The notes under the pieces: model-generated | The model's input: the letters and a program-made list of their open reading frames with translations, nothing else | What the model was told of the DNA's origin: nothing | Databases searched by the model: none | Origin: Chthonomonadaceae bacterium | GTDB lineage: Bacteria > Armatimonadota > Fimbriimonadia > Fimbriimonadales > Fimbriimonadaceae | Length of the DNA: 64,000 nt | Direction: 5' to 3' | Assembly: GCA_015709495.1 (NCBI GenBank) | Contig: CP054189.1 | Location: 992,001 to 1,056,000 of the forward strand | Shown: piece by piece, positions 15,972-25,104 of the stretch | How the letters are laid out: every line of letters starts with the position of its first letter | Numbering within the stretch: position 1 is the first letter of the stretch | Translations under genes and position numbers: made by a program

Positions 15972-16955
15972 ATGCCTACCCGAATCGGACTTTTGAGTTC
16001 GGCCCACCTTCATGCGGCGGGCTACATCTCCGCGCTACGCCGCATCGAAGGGTGCGAGTTCGTGGGGTTGTGGGACGACGACGTGGCCCGAGCCCGCGAG
16101 TTTGCCGCCAAGTGGGGGGGCGAAGTCTTCGCTCAGCCCAGCGACCTCCTTTCTCAATGCGAGGCGGTGATTGTTGCCAGCGAGAACCGAAAGCACGCCG
16201 ATCACGTCGCGCTCGCTGCGGAATTCGGGTTGCCCTCCATGTGTGAAAAGCCCCTCGTGGCCACCCGAGACGAGCGAGATCGGATGTTCGAGGCGGTCGA
16301 TCGTGGGGGGACCTGGGTGATGACGGCATTTCCGACTCGGTTTTCGCCCGCGTTCCAGAGGCTTCTCCAGAGAGTTCGCGCGGACGAGATCGGGCCGATC
16401 GTGGGGATTTGCGCGACGAACCGAGGAACCTGCCCCTTGGGGTGGTTCGTCGAGACGGCTCAATCCGGCGGCGGCGCGGCGATCGATCACGTCGTCCACG
16501 TTGCCGACTTGCTGAGCGTCCTCACGGGCCGACTTCCTCGGCGGGTCACCTCCTTTATGGGGAATCGTATATACGGTGAGAGTTGGGAAGACTCGGCCCT
16601 TCTCACGATGGAGTACGACGACGGGCTGTTCGCGACCCTCGACTCCAGTTGGTCGCGACCCAAGAGCTACAAGACCTGGGGCGATGTGACGATGAACGTG
16701 GTCGGCGAGCGGGGTGTGATCGAAATGGACATGTTCGCGCAAGCGTTCGACGTCTATGCCAACTCAGCAATGAGGCATGGCGTCGCCAGTTACGGTAGCG
16801 ACCTGGACCTTGGGCTGGTCTCGGAGTTCGTGTCGTGCGTTCGGACGGGATCGACTCCCCCGATCTCGAGGGATTCAGGCTGGAATGCGGTCGCCTTAGC
16901 CCTTGCGGCCTACGAGAGCGCTCGGTCGGGAAGTCCGGTTGAGGTCGTTTACTAG
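15972..16955 (+). CDS. Gfo/Idh/MocA family oxidoreductase
   Basis: A 327-residue NAD(P)-dependent sugar or cyclitol dehydrogenase. The N-terminal Rossmann domain begins TRIGLLSSAHLHAAGY, where the family's usual Gly-rich loop is replaced by SSAHLHA; it reaches the conserved CEKPL (EKP motif, near residue 90). The C-terminal alpha/beta domain carries GGGAAIDHVVHVADLL, whose Asp and His are the usual catalytic dyad. No signal peptide, so cytoplasmic. TAGAAT at 15958-15963, 8 nt before the ATG, could be a -10 for a leaderless transcript, though the gene may simply be read through from tsaE. The substrate is unknown. Confidence 0.9.
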   Translation: MPTRIGLLSSAHLHAAGYISALRRIEGCEFVGLWDDDVARAREFAAKWGGEVFAQPSDLLSQCEAVIVASENRKHADHVALAAEFGLPSMCEKPLVATRDERDRMFEAVDRGGTWVMTAFPTRFSPAFQRLLQRVRADEIGPIVGICATNRGTCPLGWFVETAQSGGGAAIDHVVHVADLLSVLTGRLPRRVTSFMGNRIYGESWEDSALLTMEYDDGLFATLDSSWSRPKSYKTWGDVTMNVVGERGVIEMDMFAQAFDVYANSAMRHGVASYGSDLDLGLVSEFVSCVRTGSTPPISRDSGWNAVALALAAYESARSGSPVEVVY

Positions 16956-16960
16956 GCACC

Positions 16961-18544
16961 CTAGCGTTTTTGAGGGAGCCGCAGAGTGACCTTCGTTCCC
17001 TTGCCCAACTCGCTATCGATGGCGACCGACCCTCCGTGCGCCTGGGCGACGCTCTTGACGATGGCTAGGCCAAGCCCCGCCCCGCCTTCCGACCTCGAAC
17101 GGGCGGAATCGACTCGGAAGAACCTCTCGAACACGTGAGGAAGAGCCTCGGGCGGAATCCCTTCGCCGTCGTCTTCGACCGTCACCCTAACTTCATCCGA
17201 ATCCGAAGCGAGCCGCAACGTCACGTGTCCGGAAGGAGGGGTGTGTCGAACGGCGTTCTCGACGAGGTTTCCGATCGCACGCGAGAGCAGATCGGGATCG
17301 CCAAAGACGAAAAGCGGGCCCTCAGGCGCATCGATTTGGACCGCCGGTTCCCCCTCAGTTGCGGGCTTCTGGAACTCGGCGCAAAGGTCTACCAGGTCCA
17401 CGTCCTGGCTCCCCTGGATCAGTTGCCCCGCGTCAGAACGAGCCAGCAAGAGGAGCCGCCGGATCAGGCGATCCATGTCGTCGGCGGAGCGGTCGACGAT
17501 TTCCAGAGCGCGCTTCAGATCGGACTCGCCCTCTGTGCCGCCCAAGGCCGAACTGGCGGAGACCTTGATTCGGGTCAAAGGGGTCCGAAGTTCGTGAGAG
17601 GCGTCCGCGGTGAATCTGCGTTGCAATTCGTATTGCTCTTCCAACTTCGCAAAGGCGCTTTTCTGCTCCGAGAATGCCGTTTCCAATCGCTCGAGCATTC
17701 GGTTGAACGTATTAGCTAGGTTGCCTAGCTCATCGTCCCCGGTCACGGGAATCCTCTCGGAGAGTTCGTGTTGGCCGATGCGCTCGGCGGCTCGCGCCAG
17801 TTCGCCGACGGGGCGAAGCGCGCGCGAGGTGAGAAACCACGCGCCGAATCCGACCACGACGAGGCCAAGCGGAAGCAGGGCGAGAAAGGCCCGCAGATGG
17901 CCTCCCCAAAGCTGGTCGATGTCGGAAAGCTCACGGGCGACCTGCACTACGCCCACGATCCGCCCGTCCACGACGTGAGGCATCGAATACACCCTGACGG
18001 GCTCGTTTTGCCAGGAGATCGTTCGGGATACGGTCTGTCCTTGGAGCGATTGAGAAAACGCCGTTGCGCTCCAAGGCCCCATTCGCACACCGTCGAGAAT
18101 CGTGAAGCCATCGAGCCCTAAAAGCCTAGGTCTCCTAATGAATCTCAGTCGGTCGCCCTCGAACTCAAACGGCGGCGGCATAGGCCCAGTCTCGGGCGGA
18201 ACTAATCGTGGTTCGACTTGGGGTGGCTGGCTTGGGGTGGCTTCTTCGGAGTTCGGCGCAGGGCCAGGCGCGTCGCTCGGCAGGCCTTGGCGGAGTCGCC
18301 CCGGCCCCATCGCACCCGGACCTTGGAGAATTCCCCTTCCCTCGGGAAGATTCCCCATGGGTCCAAAAGGTGGCCCCGGCCGAAGTCCGACCGAAGCGAG
18401 CGCCCGTTCCCGCAAGCCCTCGTCCACGCTCCGCAACAAGCTGCTTTGGAGGCTGTAAAAAAGCGCCAGCCCAAATCCGCACATCACCGCCCCAAGGACG
18501 AGGGTGTTGAGGAGCGTCAAGCGAGCGCGAAGGGTGAGCTTCAT
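16961..18544 (-). CDS. Sensor histidine kinase (HAMP-HisKA-HATPase)
   Basis: A 527-residue inner-membrane kinase: membrane helix about 11-34; periplasmic sensor region about 35-217; second helix about 218-240; HAMP to about 290; HisKA with phospho-acceptor H317 in DASHELRTPLTR; ATPase domain with N-box NLVENAVRH, G1 DDGEGIPPE and G2 GGAGLGLAI. The sensor region is odd: residues about 55-125 are highly rich in Pro and Gly with few secondary-structure formers, before a short mixed domain. It overlaps the response regulator gene by 4 nt (ATGA), so the pair is coexpressed. The layout resembles CusS/QseC-type kinases, but no metal-binding motif is evident and the signal is unknown. Confidence 0.94.
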   Translation of the reverse strand: MKLTLRARLTLLNTLVLGAVMCGFGLALFYSLQSSLLRSVDEGLRERALASVGLRPGPPFGPMGNLPEGRGILQGPGAMGPGRLRQGLPSDAPGPAPNSEEATPSQPPQVEPRLVPPETGPMPPPFEFEGDRLRFIRRPRLLGLDGFTILDGVRMGPWSATAFSQSLQGQTVSRTISWQNEPVRVYSMPHVVDGRIVGVVQVARELSDIDQLWGGHLRAFLALLPLGLVVVGFGAWFLTSRALRPVGELARAAERIGQHELSERIPVTGDDELGNLANTFNRMLERLETAFSEQKSAFAKLEEQYELQRRFTADASHELRTPLTRIKVSASSALGGTEGESDLKRALEIVDRSADDMDRLIRRLLLLARSDAGQLIQGSQDVDLVDLCAEFQKPATEGEPAVQIDAPEGPLFVFGDPDLLSRAIGNLVENAVRHTPPSGHVTLRLASDSDEVRVTVEDDGEGIPPEALPHVFERFFRVDSARSRSEGGAGLGLAIVKSVAQAHGGSVAIDSELGKGTKVTLRLPQKR

Positions 18545-19227
18545 GGTTCGGCGTCTGAGTTCGGCGACCTCAGCACATAGCCGACGCCATGTACTGTATG
18601 GATGAGTTTTTTCGGGAAAGGCGCGTCGAGTTTCTTCCGCAGCGCCGCGACATGGAACTCAACCGTGTTGGAGATTCGGTCCTCGTCGCCCCAAACGGAG
18701 TCCAGGATGAGGTCGCGGGTCAGGGTGCGGCCTGCGTTTCGAGCAAGCGCTTCGAGGAGCGAATACTGGTGTGGCGTGAGTTGGATGTCCTGCCCGCCGC
18801 GGCGAACCGTTCGGGCGAGCGTGTCGATTTCAAGGTCGGCGATCAGGATTCTGGACGACTTGATGGCTGCGGTTCTTCGCACGAGAGCGCGAATTCGGGC
18901 AAGCAACTCCCGAAAGTCAAAAGGCTTCGGCAAGTAGTCGTCCGCGCCGGCGTCGAGCCCCTCCACCCGATCCTCGATCATGTCCCGCGCGGTAAGCATC
19001 AGCACGGGAGTCGTGATTCCCGAGGCCCGAAGTTTCCGGCAGACCTCCCAGCCCGCCAACCTCGGCAACATCACATCGAGCAGGATGATCCCGTGTACCC
19101 CCTGCAGCGCCCTTTCGAACCCCGCGACCCCGTCGAACTCCACGTCGACTCCATAACCCTCCCGTTCGAGTCCGTTTTTGACTCGTTCCGCGATCACTTC
19201 GTCGTCTTCGATGAGGAGAATCCGCAT
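18541..19227 (-). CDS. Response regulator transcription factor, OmpR/PhoB family
   Basis: A 228-residue regulator. The receiver domain (1-120) has the acidic pocket EDD (residues 7-9), phospho-acceptor D51 in LLDVMLP, the Thr of MLTARD and the Lys of LPKPF. The C-terminal winged helix (about 130-225) has TLARTVRRGGQDIQLTPHQYSLLEALARN and ends GVGYVLRSP. It is phosphorylated by the kinase whose gene overlaps its 3' end by 4 nt, and would control envelope or transport genes. ATG 19227 gives the canonical MRILLIEDDE start; the longer open frame upstream is spurious because it crosses the lipA promoter and coding region. No Shine-Dalgarno sequence is evident. Confidence 0.94.
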   Translation of the reverse strand: MRILLIEDDEVIAERVKNGLEREGYGVDVEFDGVAGFERALQGVHGIILLDVMLPRLAGWEVCRKLRASGITTPVLMLTARDMIEDRVEGLDAGADDYLPKPFDFRELLARIRALVRRTAAIKSSRILIADLEIDTLARTVRRGGQDIQLTPHQYSLLEALARNAGRTLTRDLILDSVWGDEDRISNTVEFHVAALRKKLDAPFPKKLIHTVHGVGYVLRSPNSDAEP

Positions 19228-19318
19228 GGCCGCTCGCCGCTCTTTGTACTCTACTGGAAACGCATGAGGGAATCCTGAGCAAGCCGCCCGGTGGGCCTGA
19301 GCGGCGGCGCCCTCGCCG

Positions 19319-19327
19319 TGCCATAAT
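19319..19327 (+). promoter_or_regulatory. Extended -10 promoter for a leaderless lipA transcript
   Basis: TG-C-CATAAT (19319-19327) is an extended -10 element. The hexamer ends 6 nt before the lipA ATG at 19334, so transcription should start at or next to the ATG. There is no room for a ribosome binding site and none is present upstream. Confidence 0.5.
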
Positions 19328-19333
19328 CGCACT

Positions 19334-20224
19334 ATGACCCAGCGATTGCCGGATTGGCTCACGATCCGGTTGCCTCGCCCTGAAACGATCACCGAAGTTA
19401 AGGGCATGATGCAAGCTAAGAACTTGCACACAGTGTGCGAAAGCGCTCGATGCCCCAATCTGCCGGAGTGTTGGAGCAAACGTACGGCTACGTTTATGAT
19501 TCTGGGTGATACTTGCACGAGATCGTGTGGGTTCTGTGCGATCAAGGTGGGCAAAGGCGAGGAGGTCGATCTTTTTGAGCCGGCCAACGTCGCCAAGGTC
19601 TCTGCGGACTTAGGACTCAAGCACATCGTCGTTACGAGCGTCGCTCGCGACGACCTTCCCGACGAAGGGGCCGAGCAGTTCGCGCGGACGATTCGGGCGC
19701 TCCACCACCAGCTCCCCCACGCGATTGTCGAGGTTCTGACGCCCGATTTCAAAGCGAAACCCGATCTGATTCGAATCGTAACGGACGCCCACCCCGAAAT
19801 CTACAACCACAACGTCGAAACAGTCGCCCGACTGCAGAAGATCGTTCGCCCCCAGGCGCGTTACGCTCGCTCGCTGGACGTGCTTCGAAAAGTCAAAGAA
19901 ATCGACCCATCGATATATACGAAATCCGGAGTCATGCTCGGTTTGGGCGAGACGCGAGACGAGGTTGTGCAGACGCTTCGCGACCTGCGGAATGCTGGGG
20001 TCGACGCGGTTACGATCGGCCAGTACCTTAGGCCGACCATGAAGCACCTGCCGGTTCACACTTTTGTCCACCCTGAGGAGTTCCAAGAGTACGCCCGCAT
20101 CGGCGAGGAGTTGGGGTTCGCGTTCGTTGCGAGCGCGCCGTTTGTTCGCAGCTCGTACAACGCGATCGACTTCAGCAAAAAGGTGATGTCGGAGCGGCTA
20201 GCCGCGGCCTCCTGCGATGCGTAG
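19334..20224 (+). CDS. lipA: Lipoyl synthase
   Basis: A 296-residue radical-SAM enzyme that inserts two sulfurs into protein-bound octanoyl groups to make lipoyl cofactors of 2-oxoacid dehydrogenases and the glycine cleavage system. Both iron-sulfur sites are present: the auxiliary cluster C35-x4-C40-x5-C46 and the radical-SAM cluster C61-x3-C65-x2-C68. The C-terminal RSSY sequence (FVRSSYNA), which supplies the last auxiliary ligand Ser, is also intact. lipB is not adjacent. A likely leaderless promoter precedes it. The next gene, tamB-like, begins about 100 nt downstream. Confidence 0.97.
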   Translation: MTQRLPDWLTIRLPRPETITEVKGMMQAKNLHTVCESARCPNLPECWSKRTATFMILGDTCTRSCGFCAIKVGKGEEVDLFEPANVAKVSADLGLKHIVVTSVARDDLPDEGAEQFARTIRALHHQLPHAIVEVLTPDFKAKPDLIRIVTDAHPEIYNHNVETVARLQKIVRPQARYARSLDVLRKVKEIDPSIYTKSGVMLGLGETRDEVVQTLRDLRNAGVDAVTIGQYLRPTMKHLPVHTFVHPEEFQEYARIGEELGFAFVASAPFVRSSYNAIDFSKKVMSERLAAASCDA

Positions 20225-20326
20225 GCCCTTCGCTTCGAACGTGGGAATTCGCTTTGGGCAAACAGCCCGTCTCGCTCGCTCGTCTCTTGGCATGAGGAGG
20301 TCGCGCCCATCCGAACGGTCGAGCGA

Positions 20327-23300
20327 GTGCTGAGCCTTGTGACGCTTTGGGGTCCTTTGGGCCTGATGGCGTTGCTCGCTGGCGTCTACCTGGCCGACTG
20401 CTTCAACTACCTCACCTCACCGGGGGCCGGACTCACTTTCCGCGTCGAGGGGCGGTCGGGCGATCTCCGCGTCACGACCGGACCGTACTCCTTCGACCCC
20501 TGGCTGGGTTACGTCATCGTCAAAGACGTAAAGGTCCGTGGAGAGGCTGGGGATCTCATGGCCTCGGCCGAGGAACTCCGGGTCGGATTCCCTTACAATC
20601 CCGCCTCGAAGGGTCCCGTATGGGACGCTTGGGCGAGGGGCGTTTGGGTAGGGCTGGAGCGCGATTCCGAGGGTCATTTCAGCTTCCTCGATTACCTGCC
20701 CGAACCCACGGACGAGCCCAGCGACCAAGCCTACCGAGTGCGGGTGGATGAACTGAGTGTCGGCCTGACGGACCGGGCTGGCGGAGAGGTCTGGTCGCGT
20801 ACGGTACGAGTCTCGAATCTTGATGCCGAGGGCGTGGGAGACCTATTCGTTGCGGTGGGAGAGATCGCCATCGAAGGGAGCTCAGGCTCGTTCCTCGCCA
20901 AGGTCCGTTCCGGGGCTCCGGGGAAGGTCCTCGCTTCGGCGCAATTGAGGCAAGTCGAACTCAGCGAGGTGATCCGGCGGCTGCAAGTCACGCCCGAACT
21001 CGCGGAATTCGACCTCCTTCGGGGCTTTCAAGTAGGTCGCTTGGTGGCGGACGGGGACCTGAATCTGGCCTTCGGAGAAGACCCATCGGCTTCTTTCGTG
21101 GGCGACCTCATCGGAGAGCAACCGGTTTGGCAGGAGTATGGACTCGACCGCCTGACGTTTCGCGGGAGCATAGGAGAGAGCGGTGCGGCGGGCTACGCTA
21201 CCGCCCGGTCTCGCGGCGCATCGTCCGAGGGTCGAATCGAACTGAGATGGGGTGAGGAGTCCCGGCTGCAATTCTGGGGGAAGGCGTCCCTGAGCGACTC
21301 CGCTTCGCTTCCTCCCTTCTTGGCGAGACACGTTCCTGGCGGGTGGTCGTTCCAGGGCGCGGTGTTTCGTGGCCCCGTTGTCTGGACGGATCGCGAGGGA
21401 TTGCACGCAGGGGGCGAGGCCGAGGTTCGGCAGTTTGCTGTCGGCGACGTCGATGCTACCGACCTGCGCCTTCAACTCAGCGCCGCATCCAACAAGTGGG
21501 TTCTGCGGGTGTCTTCAGGCTCGGTCGAGGGGGCGAAGTTGGAGGGCCGCGCCGATTTCGACGCCACGAGCCGTGCGATTTCCGGCGGGTTCAAGCTGGC
21601 CGGTTTGGACCTGGCACGGGTCCCTGCCCTCCACGGCGTTGAAGACGTGTTCGGGTCGGTCGATTCGGAGGGGCTACTCAGCGGCACGATCGAGGCTCCC
21701 GTGGTGAGCGTGCGTTCAGAAGGGCTCCTTGGCTTGACGCTCTCAAGCACTTCGGTTCGTATGGGCGCGGTGCAGTTGGCCGGAACCTATCAGGGGGATC
21801 GCATCCGAATCGATCGGTTTCTCGCGGCCGACGGGTTTGGCGTGTTCTCTGCAACCGGGCAAATCGGCCTGTCGGACGGGTCGATCTCGGGCACGCTGCT
21901 GGCTTCCGGAGTCGACATCGCGGTGCTGTATGAGGGCCTCTCGGGCACGGCCTCCTCGCTGCTGGAAATCTCGGGCACGTTGGACGATCCTCAGTATCGG
22001 GGTCGGCTGGAGGCGTTTTCCACAGAGTTCGCGGACCAGGAGGCGCCCCTGATCTCGGCGGACATCGAAGGCGATCTTGGGACGTTAAGGGCCAAGAGTT
22101 GGACGGTTCTGCGGGGGGCGAGTCGATTGGAGGGCGACTTGGTTCTTGGCTTCGATTCGCGGCAGGTCAGCGGGGCGATGCGAGGGCCTTCGCTCGAGGT
22201 GGGCGACCTTCTCGGGCCGGACTATTCAGGGGCATTGATGCTGGTGTCGGGCTCGATTTCGGGCACGTTGGATTCGCCCGCGGTCTCCGGTTCACTCGCG
22301 GGTCGCAACCTCGTGGCGAGGGGTACGCGGATCGATTCTTTGTCGGCGCAGGTCGCCTATCGTGAGGGAAAACTGAGCCTGAACGAGGGCGAGGCGGTCT
22401 TAGGCGAGGGACGGGTCACTGCCCTAGGCGAATACGACATCGACTCGCAGTCCTCGAACGTTTCGGCCACGTTCGAAGAGATTTCGATCGCTTCGATCGC
22501 CCCGAAGCTTCCTGGAGGGGTCACCCTCGCCGGAACCGTCTCAGGCGAGGTGCGCGTCGGGTTTGAGTCCGCAGTTTTCTCAAGTTTGACCTCCGATTTC
22601 AGGCTGAGGGACGTTCAAGTCAACCCCACTTACGTGGGTAGCGGGTTCGCGAACGCTCACTTCGAAGCTGGCAAGTGGTCCGGGGAAGTTCAGGTCGGAC
22701 AGCCGGATCGATATGTGCAGGCGTCATTGAAGAACTGGGACGTACAGTCCGATGAGATTTCGGGCGAGTTGGTGGTTTTCAACGTCCTGTTCGAAGATGT
22801 CTTCCGCGCGCTCCGGACGTCCATCGAGCTCGATCCGGATTCGGGAAGGGAGCCTGTTCTAGAACTTCCGCCCGCGGTCGTCGAAGAACTCAGCGCGCTT
22901 ACGGCGCAAGTCGACGCGTGGGTGACGGTGGAAGGGACCTCGAAGGACCCACGACTTCAGATTCAGACCCTGGAGGCCAAGGCGATTCGGCGATTCGAGG
23001 AACCCGTCGGCGCAGTTCGCGCTTCGGGGAACCGGCAAGGGGGCATCTGGACGATCAACGAGGTGCGATGGGAAAACGGCCCCACCACTGCAGTCGCGAA
23101 GGGGGTCATCGACGAGCACGGCGAAGTGAATGTGGACGCCAACCTCAACAATTTTGTGGTCGCTGAATTGGGTCGGTGGATTCCGGCGCTCGCGCAAGTG
23201 AAGGGAACCGCGAACGCCTACATCTTGGCTTCGGGCCCCGTGGAGTCGCCGCTCTTGGAGGCGAGCCTCGATGCGACGCTGTTCGAGCAAGGCGCAGGGT

Positions 23301-24871
23301 CGGCCGGAATTTCGCGCACCCAAGACCCCCGGCTTCACTTGAACCTGATTCCGATCCGGGTCCAAGAAGGCTCGCTGACCCTGCAAGGGGACTTCCGGTT
23401 TCGCGGCTTCCAAGGCGAGATCGAAGGTGAACTTCCGTTTCACTACCCGTTCGATATCGACAAGGACCAGCCAGTAAAGGGGCATCTAACGATCAACAGG
23501 CGCCCGCTCGTCGAGCTTGAAGAACTGTTGCCCCTACTCGATATCGAGCGGACCGAGGGAGTTGTTTACGGCTCGTTCGCTCTTTCCGGGACGCGGGATG
23601 ACCTGCGGTGGGAAGGGAAGTTCGACGTCGAGGGTTCGAGTCTGGCCGTCGACGGTGTTCAGACGGCACTGAGCGACGTGGGGATGCGAGTCGTGACCAC
23701 CCAGAACGAGGCCAAGCTCACCGTGACGGCGAACGGGTCGCTCGGCGGATCGGTGGAGGCGGAAGTCGTAGGGATACTGGAGGACATCGATTGGTCCAAG
23801 TCAGATGCCTTCAGCCAGGTACTTGCCCTGCCGCTTTCTGGTTCGATGAGCGTCAAGGGATTCGAGGCGGCCGAAGATTGGGGGGCGAAAGGCGCGGCCC
23901 AAATGAAGGTGGACGGCGAGGTCCAAGTACTCGGGACATTGAAGTCGCCGGTCCTGCGATCCGAGCAACCGATCTCCCTCACCCAGATCGTCGCGAGGGC
24001 GCCCGACGAGTTCGAGCCGGCTGGCGAACCCGCGGAGGGAACGGTCGTCCCCCGGTTCGACCTCACGTTTCGAGTCGCAGAGTCAGACCGGCCGGCATCG
24101 CTGAAGATTTCTAACGGCTCGTTTGGGCTTACCGGAACGGGTCAACTGACAGGCGATCTCGTCCGCCCGGAACTTGTGGCGAACCTGCGGGTCGCAGATG
24201 GGCTGATCCGGCTGCCTAACGCCCGGATCGCCATCGAAGAGGGCGGCGACTTGCGCGTCCTTCATACTGGCCGCGGACAACTTGAATCGGAAACGCGAGT
24301 TGATATCGACCTCGAGGGCCGCACGAGTCTGACGGCGCTTCGATTCGGCGGACTTGTGCAACGGTACGAAGTGCGGCTTCGGATGAGGGGCAATCTGCTC
24401 GACCCTAACCAGCAGCTAATCACCGCTTCGGCCGATCCGCCCGACATTTCTCAACAGCGCATCCTCCAGCTCTTGGGCCAAGCCGACCTGATCGAGGGAT
24501 TGGGCGCAAACGTCATTGGAGGGCTCGACTGGAACAAGCAGGTCCTAGGCATTGCGGGGTTTGCGCTGCCCTCGATCGTGGATCCGCTCACGGAACGGCT
24601 TGCCGGCGAGTTCGGCCTTGAGTACCTCAGCTTCGAATACTCCGCCTTCGAGGGCCCCACGGTTTCGGCCGCGAAATGGCTGGGCAAGGGCTTGATGGTC
24701 CAGTACCGCCGTCAGCTTTCCGACCCCGTCGACGGTCCGATCCGCTATGATTTGCGGCTCACGTACCGCCCGCGCTGGCAAAAGGGCTTCTGGCAAAACG
24801 TGTTCTTGAGTCTGGGGACCGACGAGGTCACACCCTACAAGTTCGCGATCGAGTACGGACGAAGGTTCTAG
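20327..24871 (+). CDS. tamB: TamB/DUF490-type AsmA-like envelope protein
   Basis: A very large protein of 1514 residues with one N-terminal membrane helix (LVTLWGPLGLMALLAGVYLAD). The body consists of repeated beta-strand segments of the AsmA-like/RBG type, and the C-terminal DUF490 (TamB) domain occupies about 1180-1514, including QQRILQLLGQADL and an aromatic last strand (YGRRF). TamB spans the periplasm as a hydrophobic groove that carries phospholipids to the outer membrane and works with BamA-family barrels; the bamA gene is next. The assigned start is GTG 20327. AGGAGG at 20295-20300 is 8 nt before an in-frame ATC (20309), which would add IRTVER, giving a positive N-terminus more typical of a membrane anchor, so the true start is uncertain. 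Length is near that of proteobacterial TamB (about 1260) but longer. Confidence 0.88.
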   Translation: MLSLVTLWGPLGLMALLAGVYLADCFNYLTSPGAGLTFRVEGRSGDLRVTTGPYSFDPWLGYVIVKDVKVRGEAGDLMASAEELRVGFPYNPASKGPVWDAWARGVWVGLERDSEGHFSFLDYLPEPTDEPSDQAYRVRVDELSVGLTDRAGGEVWSRTVRVSNLDAEGVGDLFVAVGEIAIEGSSGSFLAKVRSGAPGKVLASAQLRQVELSEVIRRLQVTPELAEFDLLRGFQVGRLVADGDLNLAFGEDPSASFVGDLIGEQPVWQEYGLDRLTFRGSIGESGAAGYATARSRGASSEGRIELRWGEESRLQFWGKASLSDSASLPPFLARHVPGGWSFQGAVFRGPVVWTDREGLHAGGEAEVRQFAVGDVDATDLRLQLSAASNKWVLRVSSGSVEGAKLEGRADFDATSRAISGGFKLAGLDLARVPALHGVEDVFGSVDSEGLLSGTIEAPVVSVRSEGLLGLTLSSTSVRMGAVQLAGTYQGDRIRIDRFLAADGFGVFSATGQIGLSDGSISGTLLASGVDIAVLYEGLSGTASSLLEISGTLDDPQYRGRLEAFSTEFADQEAPLISADIEGDLGTLRAKSWTVLRGASRLEGDLVLGFDSRQVSGAMRGPSLEVGDLLGPDYSGALMLVSGSISGTLDSPAVSGSLAGRNLVARGTRIDSLSAQVAYREGKLSLNEGEAVLGEGRVTALGEYDIDSQSSNVSATFEEISIASIAPKLPGGVTLAGTVSGEVRVGFESAVFSSLTSDFRLRDVQVNPTYVGSGFANAHFEAGKWSGEVQVGQPDRYVQASLKNWDVQSDEISGELVVFNVLFEDVFRALRTSIELDPDSGREPVLELPPAVVEELSALTAQVDAWVTVEGTSKDPRLQIQTLEAKAIRRFEEPVGAVRASGNRQGGIWTINEVRWENGPTTAVAKGVIDEHGEVNVDANLNNFVVAELGRWIPALAQVKGTANAYILASGPVESPLLEASLDATLFEQGAGSAGISRTQDPRLHLNLIPIRVQEGSLTLQGDFRFRGFQGEIEGELPFHYPFDIDKDQPVKGHLTINRRPLVELEELLPLLDIERTEGVVYGSFALSGTRDDLRWEGKFDVEGSSLAVDGVQTALSDVGMRVVTTQNEAKLTVTANGSLGGSVEAEVVGILEDIDWSKSDAFSQVLALPLSGSMSVKGFEAAEDWGAKGAAQMKVDGEVQVLGTLKSPVLRSEQPISLTQIVARAPDEFEPAGEPAEGTVVPRFDLTFRVAESDRPASLKISNGSFGLTGTGQLTGDLVRPELVANLRVADGLIRLPNARIAIEEGGDLRVLHTGRGQLESETRVDIDLEGRTSLTALRFGGLVQRYEVRLRMRGNLLDPNQQLITASADPPDISQQRILQLLGQADLIEGLGANVIGGLDWNKQVLGIAGFALPSIVDPLTERLAGEFGLEYLSFEYSAFEGPTVSAAKWLGKGLMVQYRRQLSDPVDGPIRYDLRLTYRPRWQKGFWQNVFLSLGTDEVTPYKFAIEYGRRF

Positions 24872-25104
24872 CGGCTCGAATCCGCAGAAACGCTTGGAGA
24901 CCCCGGAAGTCAAACAAGCGGACTTTCCCACAGGAAAATGGGGATTGCGAGGGAAATCCGGCGTGACACGCGCCGCCATCTTGCGTAAACTACCGGAATC
25001 CTGCGGGGTTTCCGTCGAGGGCCGGCAGAGGCTGAATCGCAGTTGGACTTGAGACACGGAAGACGACCGGCGCTTGGGCCGGGGTCAGATAAGGCAAGGA
25101 CGTC

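Noticed and set aside
16565..16580. cgtatatacggt-like AT-rich patch
   Set aside because: It lies inside the Gfo/Idh/MocA coding region and codes for conserved residues, so it is not a promoter.
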